Positions 1 to 11,258 of a stretch of DNA of 64,000 nucleotides are shown here, piece after piece. Each line of letters starts with the position of its first letter. The stretch's first letter is position 1. Position numbers and translations under genes: made by a program. The DNA is taken from contig JAPLOF010000017.1 of NCBI GenBank assembly GCA_026692665.1, positions 1-64,000 of the forward strand, given 5' to 3'. The notes beneath the pieces are model-generated. The model was not told the origin of the DNA. It did no database searches and saw only the letters and a program-made list of their open reading frames with translations. Source of the DNA: Planctomycetota bacterium. Lineage in GTDB: Bacteria; Planctomycetota; UBA1135; GCA-002686595.

Positions 1-2
1 TC

Positions 3-2546
3 GGCCGCGACGTGGCCGTGAAGGTGCTCGACGGCGAGCTCGCGAAGCGGCCCGAGGTCGTGCAGCGCTTCGTGGAGGAGGCCCAGATCGGCGGCCAGTT
101 GCAGCACCCGGGCATCGTGCCGGTGTACGAACTCGGGCTCATGGCCGACGACCGGCCCTACTTCACGATGAAGCTCGTGAAGGGCCGCACGCTGGCGGCG
201 CTGTTCCTGCAGCGCAAGACGCCGACCGACAACCGCGGTCGCCTGCTTGCGATCTTCGAGTCGGTGTGCCAGACGATGGCGTACGCGCATTCGAAGGGCG
301 TGCTGCACCGCGACCTGAAGCCGGCCAACGTGATGGTGGGCGCGTTCGGCGAGGTGCAGGTCGTCGACTGGGGGCTCGCGAAGGTGTTGCGCCGGGGCGG
401 AGTCGCGGACGAGAAGCGCGCGAAGGAGAGCCTGCACACGATCATCGAGACCGTGCGCAGCGCGCCGGGATCGAGCGGGTCCGATTCGCTGGTGGGTTCG
501 GTGATGGGCACGCCGGCCTACATGGCGCCCGAGCAGGCTGCCGGCGAGATCGAGAAGCTCGACGAGCGCGCCGACGTGTTCTCGCTGGGCGCGATCCTGT
601 GCGAAATCCTGACCGGTCGGCCGCCGTACGAGGAGCTGCCCGACGTGCCCGTCCTCGTCCAGGCCGCGCGTGCGATGCAGGACCCGGCTCGCGCACGCAT
701 CGAGTCCTGCGACGCGGATCCAAAGCTCAAGCAGCTCTGCCTCGACTGCCTGATGCCGGCGCGCGCCGCACGGCCCGCGAACGCGGATGAGGTCGCGAAG
801 GCGCTGCACGCGTTCCTGACGTCGATCGAGGAGCGCGCGCAGAAGGCCGAGGTCGCCGCGTCCGAGGCGCGCATCAAGGCCGCGGAAGAGCAGCGTCGGC
901 GCAAGCTGACGGTGGCGCTCGGCGGCACGATCCTGACCGCGTTGGCGCTGGGCGTCACGGGATTCTGGTGGGTGAGTCACGAACGCGCTCAACGCGCCCT
1001 CGAGCAGGCGCAGCGCGCCGAGCAGACGCGCAGCGTCGTCGAGGCCGCTCACGGGGAGTCGATCGAGTTCCTGCAGGCCGGCAAGCCCGAGGAGGCGCTG
1101 GCCTCTGCCCGCCGCGCGCTGTCCCTGGCCGAGGCCGGCGCCGCCGATTCCGCGTTGCTCGAGCGCGCCAAGGGCTTCGTGTCGAAGGCCGAGCTCGACA
1201 TGGGGGCCGCCGAACGCGAACGGTCCCTACGCGAGCAGGACCAACGCCTCCGCGATCGCCTCGTCGACCTGCGCCTCGAACAGATCGGGACGCTCGGGGA
1301 CCGGCGGCGCGAGGTCGAGCTCGACCTCGCGTTCACGCAGGCCTTTCGCGACTACGGCGTCGACCTGGAGGCCGCCGACCTCGTGCCCGCCCTGGCGCGC
1401 ATCCGCGAGCGCGACATCGCCGCGGAGGTCGCGTTGGCGCTCGACGACTGGGGCCGCCTGCGTCGGAAGGTCCACGGCCCGAAGTCCGAGAAGGCCGAGA
1501 ACCTCTACTTCCTGGCGATGGACCTCGATGCCGATCCGGAGCGCCAGCGGATGCGGCAGGCGATCGCCGAGAACGACCTGGACGTCCTGCTCGAACTCGC
1601 AGCGCCCGAGAACGTCTCGAAGCTGGCGGCGGGATCGATCTTCGTGCTCAGCTCCGCCCTGTGGGACGGTTTCCCCGAACGGAAGCCCGAGGTCTACCGG
1701 ATCTACGACCAGGCGCTGCACCTCTACCCCGGCGATTACGTCTTGCAGTCCGTCGGCGGGAGGATCTACGACATCGCAGGGCGCCTGGACTCGGCGCTGA
1801 TGTGCCGAGCTTCCGCGCTGAGCATCCGGCCGCGCGATCCCGCTGCCCTTTTCAGCCTGGGCGAGAGCCTCTCCTTCCTGGGCCGACTGACCGATGCCGA
1901 GGGCACGTTCCGAGCGAGCATCGCCGCGGACCCGAAGAGCAGGACCGCGATCTGGTCGCTGGGGGTGTGTCTGAGCCAGCTGGGCGATCGGGCTGGCGCG
2001 CTCGCGCTGTACGAACGGGCACTGGCCCTCGAAGAAGACCCCGACCTGCGCGCGGATTGGATGGGCGTGCGCTACATGATGGGCCTCGTGACCCACGAGG
2101 AGATGGTGGCTCTGGCGACGCTCCAAACCACGCCGCTCGGACTGGTGAACGCGCTCTATCCACTGGTCGATCACCCCGATCCGGCGAAGCGCGACCCGGC
2201 GTTCGTGCTGCGCATGATCGACGAACGTGGCGCTGTCCTGCGCCAGGACGAGTCCTTCTTCGTGCTGGACTCGACGGCTCACGCCCGCGCGGGCGACTGG
2301 CGCGGGGCGCTCTCGGCATTGGAAGGGCACTACTTCGTGGCGAAGCTCCAGCTCATCACACCCAACGCCTTCGATTTCCTGCGAGCGCTCGTCTACAGCA
2401 ACCTCGGCAACCGCGAGGCCGCGCACGAGTGCTATGGACGCGGCATGTCCGAGTGGAACCTCGTGACCGCCGGCAACCCCGCGGCCTGGGAACGCTCCGA
2501 CACCATGCGCTGGCGGCGCGAGGCGGAAGCGGCGCTCGCGCGCTAG
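3..2546 (+). CDS. Ser/Thr protein kinase with C-terminal TPR region (5' truncated)
   Basis: The reading frame is open to the window edge and begins inside the kinase fold, with G-R-D-V-A-V-K-V holding the ATP-anchoring lysine, so the true start lies upstream. Counting from the GTG at 12, the catalytic loop HRDLKPAN starts near residue 99, a DWG replaces the usual DFG near 119, and GTPAYMAPE lies near 166-174. A transmembrane helix spans about 299-322. The outer half is alpha-helical with TPR-like repeats, clearest around 560-680. This is the Pkn layout: cytoplasmic kinase, one membrane span, extracytoplasmic TPR sensor or scaffold. The substrate is unknown. DWG occurs in active bacterial kinases, and the HRD and APE motifs are intact, so activity is expected. 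Confidence 0.9.
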   Translation, partial: GRDVAVKVLDGELAKRPEVVQRFVEEAQIGGQLQHPGIVPVYELGLMADDRPYFTMKLVKGRTLAALFLQRKTPTDNRGRLLAIFESVCQTMAYAHSKGVLHRDLKPANVMVGAFGEVQVVDWGLAKVLRRGGVADEKRAKESLHTIIETVRSAPGSSGSDSLVGSVMGTPAYMAPEQAAGEIEKLDERADVFSLGAILCEILTGRPPYEELPDVPVLVQAARAMQDPARARIESCDADPKLKQLCLDCLMPARAARPANADEVAKALHAFLTSIEERAQKAEVAASEARIKAAEEQRRRKLTVALGGTILTALALGVTGFWWVSHERAQRALEQAQRAEQTRSVVEAAHGESIEFLQAGKPEEALASARRALSLAEAGAADSALLERAKGFVSKAELDMGAAERERSLREQDQRLRDRLVDLRLEQIGTLGDRRREVELDLAFTQAFRDYGVDLEAADLVPALARIRERDIAAEVALALDDWGRLRRKVHGPKSEKAENLYFLAMDLDADPERQRMRQAIAENDLDVLLELAAPENVSKLAAGSIFVLSSALWDGFPERKPEVYRIYDQALHLYPGDYVLQSVGGRIYDIAGRLDSALMCRASALSIRPRDPAALFSLGESLSFLGRLTDAEGTFRASIAADPKSRTAIWSLGVCLSQLGDRAGALALYERALALEEDPDLRADWMGVRYMMGLVTHEEMVALATLQTTPLGLVNALYPLVDHPDPAKRDPAFVLRMIDERGAVLRQDESFFVLDSTAHARAGDWRGALSALEGHYFVAKLQLITPNAFDFLRALVYSNLGNREAAHECYGRGMSEWNLVTAGNPAAWERSDTMRWRREAEAALAR

Positions 2547-2647
2547 CAGCAGGGGGGGGAGCCGTAGCGCTGCTTGAGCGCGGAACGCCCTCGGATGCTC
2601 GCGTCGTTAGACTGCGTGCTCCTGACTCGAGTTCGAGGGCTGCCGCC

Positions 2648-3481
2648 ATGACGATTCCTTCCTCTCCCGCTCGACTGCGATCCGCGTGGGCCGCCGCGCT
2701 CGCGCTCGTGACCCTCATGTCCGGCTGTGCCGCGCCCAGCATCGACCTCGCGGGTTGGCGAGCTCGGGAAGCCGTCGCACGACCTGTCGAGCAGCGTGGC
2801 GTCGCGACCGCGGAGATCGAGAGCGTGGAGCGGAGGCGCGCTTCCGAAGAGCTGGGGGAGGCGCGCCATCTCGCGCTGGAGCTCGCGGCGGAACACCCGG
2901 ACGACGGAACCGTGCTGATCCTCGCCTCGCGGGCCGAAGCCGACGGTGTGCTGCTGTACCCGGAATCGGACAAGGAGTCGCGCAACCACGCCGCCGCGAG
3001 CTCGCTCGACTACGCCGAGCGTGCGTCGAAGCTGGGCGAGAGCCCGCCGGCTTCGCAGGCTCAGCTCGCGTGGTCCCTGGGCATCACGACGCACCTGCAG
3101 CCGATGGGGGATCGCAGTGCTCACGCGCGTCGAACGAAAGAGGTCGCGGAGCGCGTGCTCGCGCAGGACCCGGAGAACGCGACTGCGCTCGCCACGCTGG
3201 CGGTGCTGAACCTGCGCCTCGAGACGCTGCCGTGGATCGCGAACCTGATGGCCAGCGGTCTGCCCGAGTCCAGTCTCGATGCAGCGGAGTGGTTTGCGCG
3301 GCGCGCCGTCGCGGCCCGCCCGAGCCGCGAGAACCAACAGATCCTGGCGAAGGTCCTCGTCGCGCAGGATCGCGAGGACGAGGCCCGCGCCGTGTTGACG
3401 GCGGCTCTGGCCGCGGAGCCTCGGTTCCCTCGCGACCGCGTGCTCGAGGGGCCGATCCGCAAGCTGCTCGCGGAACTCTAG
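2648..3481 (+). CDS. TPR-like lipoprotein
   Basis: This 277-residue protein has an N-terminal signal ending in the lipobox L-M-S-G-C at about residue 26, so it is probably lipid-anchored outside the inner membrane. The mature part is alpha-helical with TPR-like repeats, such as the stretch around A-E-R-V-L-A-Q-D-P-E-N-A-T-A-L-A-T-L. I chose the ATG at 2648 because the signal peptide starts there; the frame runs further upstream without a sensible start. It follows the kinase gene by about 100 bases and may be co-transcribed. The specific function is unknown. Confidence 0.75.
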   Translation: MTIPSSPARLRSAWAAALALVTLMSGCAAPSIDLAGWRAREAVARPVEQRGVATAEIESVERRRASEELGEARHLALELAAEHPDDGTVLILASRAEADGVLLYPESDKESRNHAAASSLDYAERASKLGESPPASQAQLAWSLGITTHLQPMGDRSAHARRTKEVAERVLAQDPENATALATLAVLNLRLETLPWIANLMASGLPESSLDAAEWFARRAVAARPSRENQQILAKVLVAQDREDEARAVLTAALAAEPRFPRDRVLEGPIRKLLAEL

Positions 3482-3549
3482 CCGCGGCAGTGCTCCCCCC
3501 CGGGATCGACGGCCGTCTCCGGGCTGCGAAGTCCGAGTTCCAGGGCTTG

Positions 3550-3574
3550 TATGCCTAGAGCTGCAAGGTATAGT
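3550..3574 (+). promoter_or_regulatory. putative PadR operator / promoter of a leaderless mRNA
   Basis: An imperfect dyad, TATGCCT - 9 nt - AGGTATA (6 of 7 pairs), lies at 3550-3572, just before the PadR gene. The right arm runs into TATAGT at 3569-3574, which resembles a -10 box. A -10 here would start transcription at or beside the ATG at 3581, giving a leaderless message. PadR repressors commonly bind such dyads and autoregulate. This is a prediction from sequence only. Confidence 0.35.
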
Positions 3575-3580
3575 CGGGGC

Positions 3581-3910
3581 ATGCCGAACTCCCTCTCGAA
3601 GGACCTCGTGGCGGCGTCCAGCAAGCCGATCGTGCTGGCGATCCTCGCGCGTGGAGAGAACTACGGCTACGCGATCATCCAGGAGGTCCGCGAACGCTCG
3701 AACGGGCGCGTCGAATGGACGGAAGGGATGCTCTATCCCGTCCTCCACCGACTCGAGGAGCAGAAGCTGATTCGCGCCCGTTGGGTCGTCGGGGAGAGCG
3801 GCCGCAAGCGGAAGTACTACCGGCTCAGCCCGCAGGGATCGAAATCCCTGGCGAGTGACCGCGAGGAGTGGAACGCAGTCCACGGCACGTTGAAGGCTCT
3901 GTGGGAGTGA
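3581..3910 (+). CDS. PadR family transcriptional regulator
   Basis: This 109-residue protein is a PadR winged helix. It shows the family hallmarks L-V-A-A-S-S-K-P-I-V-L-A-I-L, G-E-N-Y-G-Y-A-I-I-Q-E-V and E-G-M-L-Y-P-V-L-H-R-L-E, followed by the wing and R-K-Y-Y-R-L-S-P-Q-G. The ATG at 3581 gives the normal family N-terminus; an upstream ATG at 3551 would add ten residues that do not fit and would lie inside the presumed operator. The next gene starts 2 bases after the stop, so the two form an operon. PadR proteins of this size usually repress membrane or transport genes in response to a small ligand. Confidence 0.92.
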   Translation: MPNSLSKDLVAASSKPIVLAILARGENYGYAIIQEVRERSNGRVEWTEGMLYPVLHRLEEQKLIRARWVVGESGRKRKYYRLSPQGSKSLASDREEWNAVHGTLKALWE

Positions 3911-3912
3911 CC

Positions 3913-4632
3913 ATGTTCGACATCGAATCATCCATCCAGGGTTGGAGAGGCGCCTTGCTCGCGCGCGAGATGGTGCGCGTGGAGGATGCCGACGAGCTCG
4001 AAGATCACTTGCGGGCGGAAATCGAGGATCTTTCCGCTCTCCAGCGCGGTGGGGTGACGGCGCTCTCGCCCGAGGAGGTCTTCGGGATCGCCGCACGACG
4101 CCTCGGCCGCACGGACGCGCTCGCGGCGGAGTTCGCGAAATCGGATCCCGGAGCTGTCTGGCGCCGGCGCTGGATCTGGATGCTCGGCGGCTATCTCGGG
4201 ATCGGCTTCGCAGTCAGCCTGATCACGACGGTCGCGACGGTCGCGTACGGATACTCCCGCGGGCAGGATTCGACGTGGGGGGTCGTGCTGTACTCCTCGA
4301 TCCTCCTCTTCGGGCTCATCGCCGTCGTCGGCCTCGCGCGCTGGTCGAGTCGGAGCTCGGCGCCCGCGCGGTTGCAGGATGGTCTCGTCCGGAGGCTGCG
4401 CACGACTGCCGGCATCGCCGGGCTCACGCTCGTCGCCATCGCGTTGAAGGCCGCGATCGTGCCCGTGGCGCCCATGCTGCTGCTCCGGATGGATGGAGTG
4501 AGGACCTTCGAGCCCGTCGCTTCGATGTGGTACGCGCAGGCCAGCCTGTGGCTCGCGCCCTTCGTCGCGCTGGCGCTGCTCATCTGGTTCGAGCGCGGTC
4601 GCCTCGACCGTGGCGAAAGCCGGCCCACTTAG
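3913..4632 (+). CDS. permease-prefix-domain membrane protein partnered with PadR
   Basis: This 239-residue protein has a soluble N-terminal region of about 85 residues containing E-D-A-D-E-L-E-D-H-L and S-P-E-E-V-F-G-I-A-A-R-R-L-G. That resembles the permease-prefix domain found in front of MacB-like permeases and next to PadR genes. About four hydrophobic segments follow (roughly 92-115, 122-142, 166-185, 206-226). No permease domain follows, so it is a stand-alone prefix protein. The ATG at 3913 follows the PadR stop at once, which supports co-regulation. Its molecular role is not known. Confidence 0.7.
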   Translation: MFDIESSIQGWRGALLAREMVRVEDADELEDHLRAEIEDLSALQRGGVTALSPEEVFGIAARRLGRTDALAAEFAKSDPGAVWRRRWIWMLGGYLGIGFAVSLITTVATVAYGYSRGQDSTWGVVLYSSILLFGLIAVVGLARWSSRSSAPARLQDGLVRRLRTTAGIAGLTLVAIALKAAIVPVAPMLLLRMDGVRTFEPVASMWYAQASLWLAPFVALALLIWFERGRLDRGESRPT

Positions 4633-4865
4633 CGCGAGCTCCCGGTCGTCGCTCTCCGTCGGCGGCACGCTCGCGAGGGCATTCGGTGCATCGAGGGCCC
4701 CCCGGTGTCGCAATCCAGGATCGCAGGGCTGCACCGCGCCATGAGCGGTTCCGCGCCGCGCACGACGAGTGTTTCGGCCCGGTCGGGTGATACGCTGCAC
4801 GGAACCGCGACCTCGAAGTCGCGCTCAATCCACGACTCTGGGAACTCCGAAGCCGCCCACTCGCC

Positions 4866-5333
4866 ATGTTCGACCCGAAGATGCAGCTTCTGAGCACGGT
4901 CCTGGCGACCGCCGCCGTGTCCCTCGCTTCCGATCCGACGAACGAAGCGCCGTGGGCGGAAGCCCTGGCCGCGCTCGCCTCGACGCGGGCGGAGGAGCCG
5001 GAGCTCGCCCGCATCCTCGATGCGCGCGACCACGCCGCGCTGACAACGCTCGTCGCGGAGTGGCAGTCCGGCAAGCGGCACCTGCCCCTGCAGGACCGCG
5101 AAGTGCTCAAGCGCGCGTTGAAGGCCTATCGCAAGAGCCTGAAGGTCACGCAGCTCGACGCCGAGTCCTCCATCGGCGGAGGCCCGATGAGCAGTGGACG
5201 TTCGTCGGGCATCCTCGGGATGCGCCCGCCGGATCGCTATCCGCGCGCGGTCTGGGACGAGCTCGCGCGCCAACGCCGGCTGATCTACGCCGGGCAGGGG
5301 TTGTACGAGCTGCCGCCCGGCGACGAGGACTGA
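4866..5333 (+). CDS. small exported protein of unknown function
   Basis: This 155-residue protein has a short hydrophobic N-terminus (L-L-S-T-V-L-A-T-A-A-V-S-L-A) that looks like a signal peptide. An alternative start is the internal ATG at 4881, which would shorten the basic region. The rest is charged and mostly helical, with a Gly/Ser-rich stretch around residues 101-117. I recognise no domain. Base composition and codon use match the neighbours, so it is likely real. Confidence 0.5.
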   Translation: MFDPKMQLLSTVLATAAVSLASDPTNEAPWAEALAALASTRAEEPELARILDARDHAALTTLVAEWQSGKRHLPLQDREVLKRALKAYRKSLKVTQLDAESSIGGGPMSSGRSSGILGMRPPDRYPRAVWDELARQRRLIYAGQGLYELPPGDED

Positions 5334-5568
5334 CGCCGCGCGCCGAGAGGTCGAAGCAGCCGGCGACGCAGGAACCGGTGGGTCCGATCCAGGGATCCGC
5401 CGGGAACCGCGCGCTCCGATCCTGAGCAGGCCCACCGGGCGCGACTGAACCGCTGGACAAGAGCGGCGCGCCCCCGGCCGCGCGGGTGCGCACGGCGGCG
5501 CGCCAGAGGGGAAGCGCGGTCAAGATCCGCCTGTCCGTGGGCTCCGAGCACGCTACGCTCACGGGATC

Positions 5569-7455
5569 ATGGCACCGCAACGCATCCTGGAACCGCTCGT
5601 GCGCGAACACGGCCGTCTTCGTCTCGCGACCTGGGACGAGGCTCTCGACCGCGCGGCGGCTGGCATCCAACAAGCTGTTTCGCTCCACGGTCCTCACACC
5701 GTCGGGATGTTCAGCTGCTCCAAGGCGACGAACGAGCTGAACTACGCCGCGCAGAAGTTCATGCGCGCGGCCGTCGGCTCGAACAACATCGACAGTTGCA
5801 ATCGAACTTGACACGCCCCTAGCGTCGTCGGTCTGGCGACGGTCTTCGGCGCGGGTGGAGGCACCTCGAGCTATCGCGAGGTGGAAGAAGCCCAAGTCAT
5901 CCTCTTGTGGGGGTCCAACGCCCGCGAGACGCATCCCATTTTCTTCCATCACGTGCTCAAGGCCGTGCGCCGCGGCGCGAAGCTCTACGTGATCGATCCG
6001 CGACGCACGCCCACGGCGGAATGGTCGGAGGGCTGGGCAGGGCTCGACGTCGGCACCGACATCGCACTGGCGAACGGAGTCGGGCGCGCGATCCTCGACG
6101 CGGGCCTGGAGAACCGGAAGTTCATCGCGAACGCCACCGAGGGGTTCGATGCCTACCGGGCCACCCTCGAGCGTTACGACGTCGAGCGCGTCTCGACCAT
6201 CACGCGCGTCGACGCGGAGTTGATCTGCCGCATGGCGCGCGACTTCGCGAGCGCCGAACGCGCGATGATCTGCTGGACGCTCGGCATCACCGAGCACCAC
6301 AACGCGGTCGACAACGTCCTCTCGCTGATCAACCTCGCCCTGCTCACGGGCCACGTGGGCAAGTGGGGGAGCGGCCTCAACCCGCTGCGCGGCCAGAACA
6401 ACGTCCAGGGCGGCGGCGACATGGGCGCCCTGCCGCACAAGCTCACGGGATTCCAGGACGTCGAGGACGACGTCCTGCGGTCCAGGTTCGAGGCCGTGTG
6501 GGGCTGCAAGATCCCGCCCAAGAACGGCTGGCACCTGACGGAGATGTTCGCGGCGATGGGACGTCGCGAGCTCACCGCGCTGTACGTCATCGGCGAGAAC
6601 CCGGCGCAGAGCGAGGCCGATTCGACGCACGCTCTGCACTGCCTGGAAGGTCTCGAGCACCTGATCGTGCAGGACATCGTGATGACGAAGACCGCCGAGA
6701 TGGCGGACGTCGTGCTGCCCGCGTCGGCGAGCTGGTGCGAATCGGAAGGCACCGTCACGAACTCGGAGCGCCGCGTGCAGCGGGTTCGCCGCGCGCTGAA
6801 CCCGCCGGGATCGGCGCGCGACGACATCGAGATCCTGTGCGACCTGTCGTCGCGGCTCGGGTACGACATGAAGGCGCGGACCCCCGAGGCTCTGTGGGAC
6901 GAACTGCGCACGCTGAGTCCGATGCACGGCGGCATGAGCTACCCGCGTCTCGAAGCGCTCGGCGGCATCCAGTGGCCCTGTCCGGACGAGAGCAGCGTCG
7001 GCTCGCCCTTCCTGCACGGACGCCTGTGGGAAACGCCGGTGCGAGGTCCCCGGGCGGCGTTCCACCCGGCCGAGGACGAGGGCCCCGTCGACAAGCTGAC
7101 GAGCGAATTCCCGCTGCGGCTCACGACCGGACGCCGGCTCGATTCGTACAACACAGGCGTCCAGAGCGGCTCGTTCGCCTGGCCGATGGAGCGCCGCGAG
7201 ACGGTCGGCATCTTCCCCTCGGATGCGGCCCGGCTCGGGTTGCGCGACGGGGAACGCGTCCGCGTCGTGTCGCGGCGCGGCTCGATCGAGGCGCCGGTGC
7301 GGCTCGACGATCGGCTGAAGCCCGGTCTGGTGTTCATGACCATGCACTTCCCCGACGAAGTCGACACGAACCTCCTCACGATCGACGCGACCGATCCGCG
7401 CTCGGGCACCGCCGAGTTCAAGGCCGCCGCCATTCGCGTGGAAAAGGTGGGCTGA
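5569..7455 (+). CDS. fdhA: formate dehydrogenase catalytic (molybdopterin) subunit, selenoprotein
   Basis: The frame is continuous if the TGA at 5809-5811 is read as selenocysteine, giving 628 residues with Sec at position 81. The context S-C-N-R-T-U-H-A-P-S is the formate dehydrogenase active site, where Sec ligates Mo/W and the next His assists catalysis. Downstream, L-N-P-L-R-G-Q-N-N-V-Q-G-G and a C-terminal molybdopterin-dinucleotide domain complete the fold. The N-terminal [4Fe-4S] domain normally present is missing: the protein starts at M-A-P-Q-R-I-L-E-P-L, exactly where that domain would end. That domain is at the C-terminus of the protein encoded at 9297-10226. There is no Tat signal, so it is cytoplasmic. 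With the next two genes it should form an NAD(P)-linked formate dehydrogenase or CO2 reductase. Confidence 0.93.
5809..5843 (+). promoter_or_regulatory. bacterial SECIS element for Sec81 of FdhA
   Basis: After the TGA a stem CGTCG (5823-5827) pairs with CGACG (5837-5841) around the loop TCGGTCTGG. The loop holds GGTCTG beginning 18 nt after the TGA. To my knowledge the Escherichia coli fdhF SECIS has the same GGUCUG at the same distance. SelB binds this kind of loop to direct Sec insertion. Confidence 0.82.
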
Positions 7456-7467
7456 AGCGCCGCGACC

Positions 7468-9296
<1,829 letters not shown>

Positions 9297-9300
<4 letters not shown>

Positions 9301-10226
9301 ACGAATCCAGTCGAGGGGAGGTCGAGTTCACGCTCGACGGCCGGTCGGTCAAGGCACGCGAGGGCGAGACCATCCACGCCGCATGCCGTTCCGCCGGCAT
9401 CGACACGCCGACCCTGTGCTGGGCCGAGAACCTCACTCCGGTCAACGTGTGTCGTGTCTGCGTCGTCGAGGTCGAAGGAGCGCGCGTGCTCGCTCCGTCG
9501 TGCTCGCGCAAGGTGGAGGCGGGGATGGTCGTGCACACCGACAGTCCGCGCGTCCGCTCGAGCCGCAAGCTCGTCCTCGAGCTGCTGGGTTCGTCGGTCG
9601 ACATGTCGCTCTCGACCGACTTCGCGGACTACGCCAAGCGCTATGGCGCGGAGCCCGGGCGCTTCGGCCCGCGCGCCCAGCCTTCGGCCGCGGGCGTCCG
9701 GGAGAGTGCGCTTCCCGGCCATCACGAAGTGGGCGACGGAACGCGCGCGGCGACGGTCGGTCAGCCGACCAAGGTCGACAACGACCTGTTCGTGCGCGAC
9801 TACGACAAGTGCATGCTCTGCTACAAGTGCGTCGAAGCGTGCGGCAGCGATGCACAGAACACGTTCGCGATCGCCGTGGCCGGACGTGGATTCGACGCGC
9901 GGATCGCCACCGAGCACGAGACGCCCCTGCCCGATTCCGCCTGCGTTTTCTGTGGGAATTGCGTGGGCGTGTGTCCGACCGGGGCCCTGATGTTCAAGGC
10001 CGAGCACGACCTGCGCGAGGCCGGGAAGTGGGACGAATCCAAGCAGACCGAGACCGACACGATCTGTTCGTATTGCGGCGTCGGCTGCGTGCTCACCCTG
10101 CGCGTGCAGGACAACAAGATCGTGCGCGTGACCTCGCCCAGCGACAGTTCGGTCACCGGCGGCCACCTGTGCGTGAAGGGGCGGTTCGGCTTCAAGTTCG
10201 TCGAGGAATCGCCTCGGGCGCCCTGA
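9297..10226 (+). CDS. NuoG-like Fe-S subunit carrying the FdhA N-terminal [4Fe-4S] domain
   Basis: This 309-residue protein starts in an ATGA overlap with the diaphorase gene. Domains in order: a plant-type [2Fe-2S] domain (residues about 8-85, C-R-V-C motif); a bacterial-ferredoxin pair (C-M-L-C-Y-K-C and C-V-F-C-G-N-C); then a C-terminal module with C257-x2-C260-x3-C264 and C292 in L-C-V-K-G-R-F-G-F. The last module is the [4Fe-4S] domain found at the N-terminus of formate dehydrogenase catalytic chains, and the protein ends just after it. It therefore supplies the cluster that sits next to the Mo/W cofactor of the separately encoded catalytic chain. In FdsA-type enzymes these parts form one polypeptide. 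Confidence 0.9.
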
Positions 10227-10339
10227 GCGGGACGACGTCTCGCGAGCGGTTCTCCCAGGTCGAAGCTCGGGCGCGAGAGAAAGAAGCCATCCCGGGCGCT
10301 GCTGCTCCAGCGCCGAGCAGTCGGCGGACGGATTGCCCG

Positions 10340-11017
10340 TCAGCCGTTCCAGTCGGCGATGAACAGCGTGTGCGTCTTCACCTGCGCCTGCGGGTAGGCC
10401 TTCGCGCTGATCGCATCCGCGCGGAAGCCGGCCTTCACGAGGCGCTTCAGGAAGGACTCGTCCGTGCCCGCCGACCAGAAGACCGCGCGTCCGCCCTTGC
10501 GCATCGCGCGGGACAGCGTCTTGAGCCCCGGGTCCGCGTAGATGCGCTCGTTGCGCGGATCGACCAGCTCCTCCGGGCCATTGTCGACGTCGAGGAGGAC
10601 GGCATCGTACGTCTGCGGTGCGGCGCGCGAGAGCACGGCGAACACGTCGTCCAGGACGATCTCCACGCGCGGGTCGTCGAGCAGCTGCCCGTTCACGTTG
10701 CGCAGGTGCAGGCGGTTCCAGGAGACGATCTCCGGGAGCAGTTCCGCGACCTGCACGTGGTCGTCCGCGCCCACGAGTTCGAGCACGCGACGCAGGGTGA
10801 AGCCGAATCCGAAACCGCCGATCAGGACGTTCTTCCCGCCACCGCTCCCGAGCGCCTCGTGCGCCAGCTCGGCCATCCGAGCTTCCGACGCCGTGGCTGT
10901 CGTGCTCATGAGCAACTCGCCGCCGACGCGGATGTGGTAGTGGCCGTCGTGCGAACGCAGGGAGAGTTTCTGCTTGTTGGGCAGGATCGCTTCGGCCAGG
11001 ACGACGGACGGTTTCAT
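10340..11017 (-). CDS. spermidine synthase-like class I methyltransferase-fold protein
   Basis: This 225-residue protein has the Rossmann nucleotide loop L-I-G-G-F-G-F-G-F, an acidic strand V-A-E-L-L-P-E-I, and D-A-V-L-L-D-V-D-N-G-P, as in the spermidine synthase superfamily. The usual polyamine gatekeeper tetrad is not obvious, so it may be an orphan relative rather than a true SpeE. I prefer the ATG at 11017; a GTG at 11038 adds seven residues. It converges on the formate dehydrogenase operon and shows no functional tie to it. Confidence 0.75.
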   Translation of the reverse strand: MKPSVVLAEAILPNKQKLSLRSHDGHYHIRVGGELLMSTTATASEARMAELAHEALGSGGGKNVLIGGFGFGFTLRRVLELVGADDHVQVAELLPEIVSWNRLHLRNVNGQLLDDPRVEIVLDDVFAVLSRAAPQTYDAVLLDVDNGPEELVDPRNERIYADPGLKTLSRAMRKGGRAVFWSAGTDESFLKRLVKAGFRADAISAKAYPQAQVKTHTLFIADWNG

Positions 11018-11258
11018 GGCCAAACAAGGTCGTCGCACGCGTGCCGTTTGTCACCATCGATCCCGGTTTGGCGTCGGGAACCGCGTTGGCGGAGCGTTCT
11101 GCGCGGGTCCGCGCTCCGCATTCGTCGCGTGGTCCGAGCGGTGAGCCGCTTCAACGAGCTCGCCACCGATCGGGAGAACCAGGCCGGTCACCTGCGCGGC
11201 GCGTACCGTAGAAGGTGCCCGCGGAGCCCCATTCCGATCATCTGCCCGTCAGGACCGA

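Noticed and set aside
5809..5811. TGA in fdhA as a pseudogene or sequencing error
   Set aside because: The frame continues unchanged, Sec occurs at the known active-site position, and a fitting SECIS follows.
11039..11258. gap after the methyltransferase-like gene as a possible gene
   Set aside because: This 220-base spacer has no supported start or protein; I see nothing definite in it.
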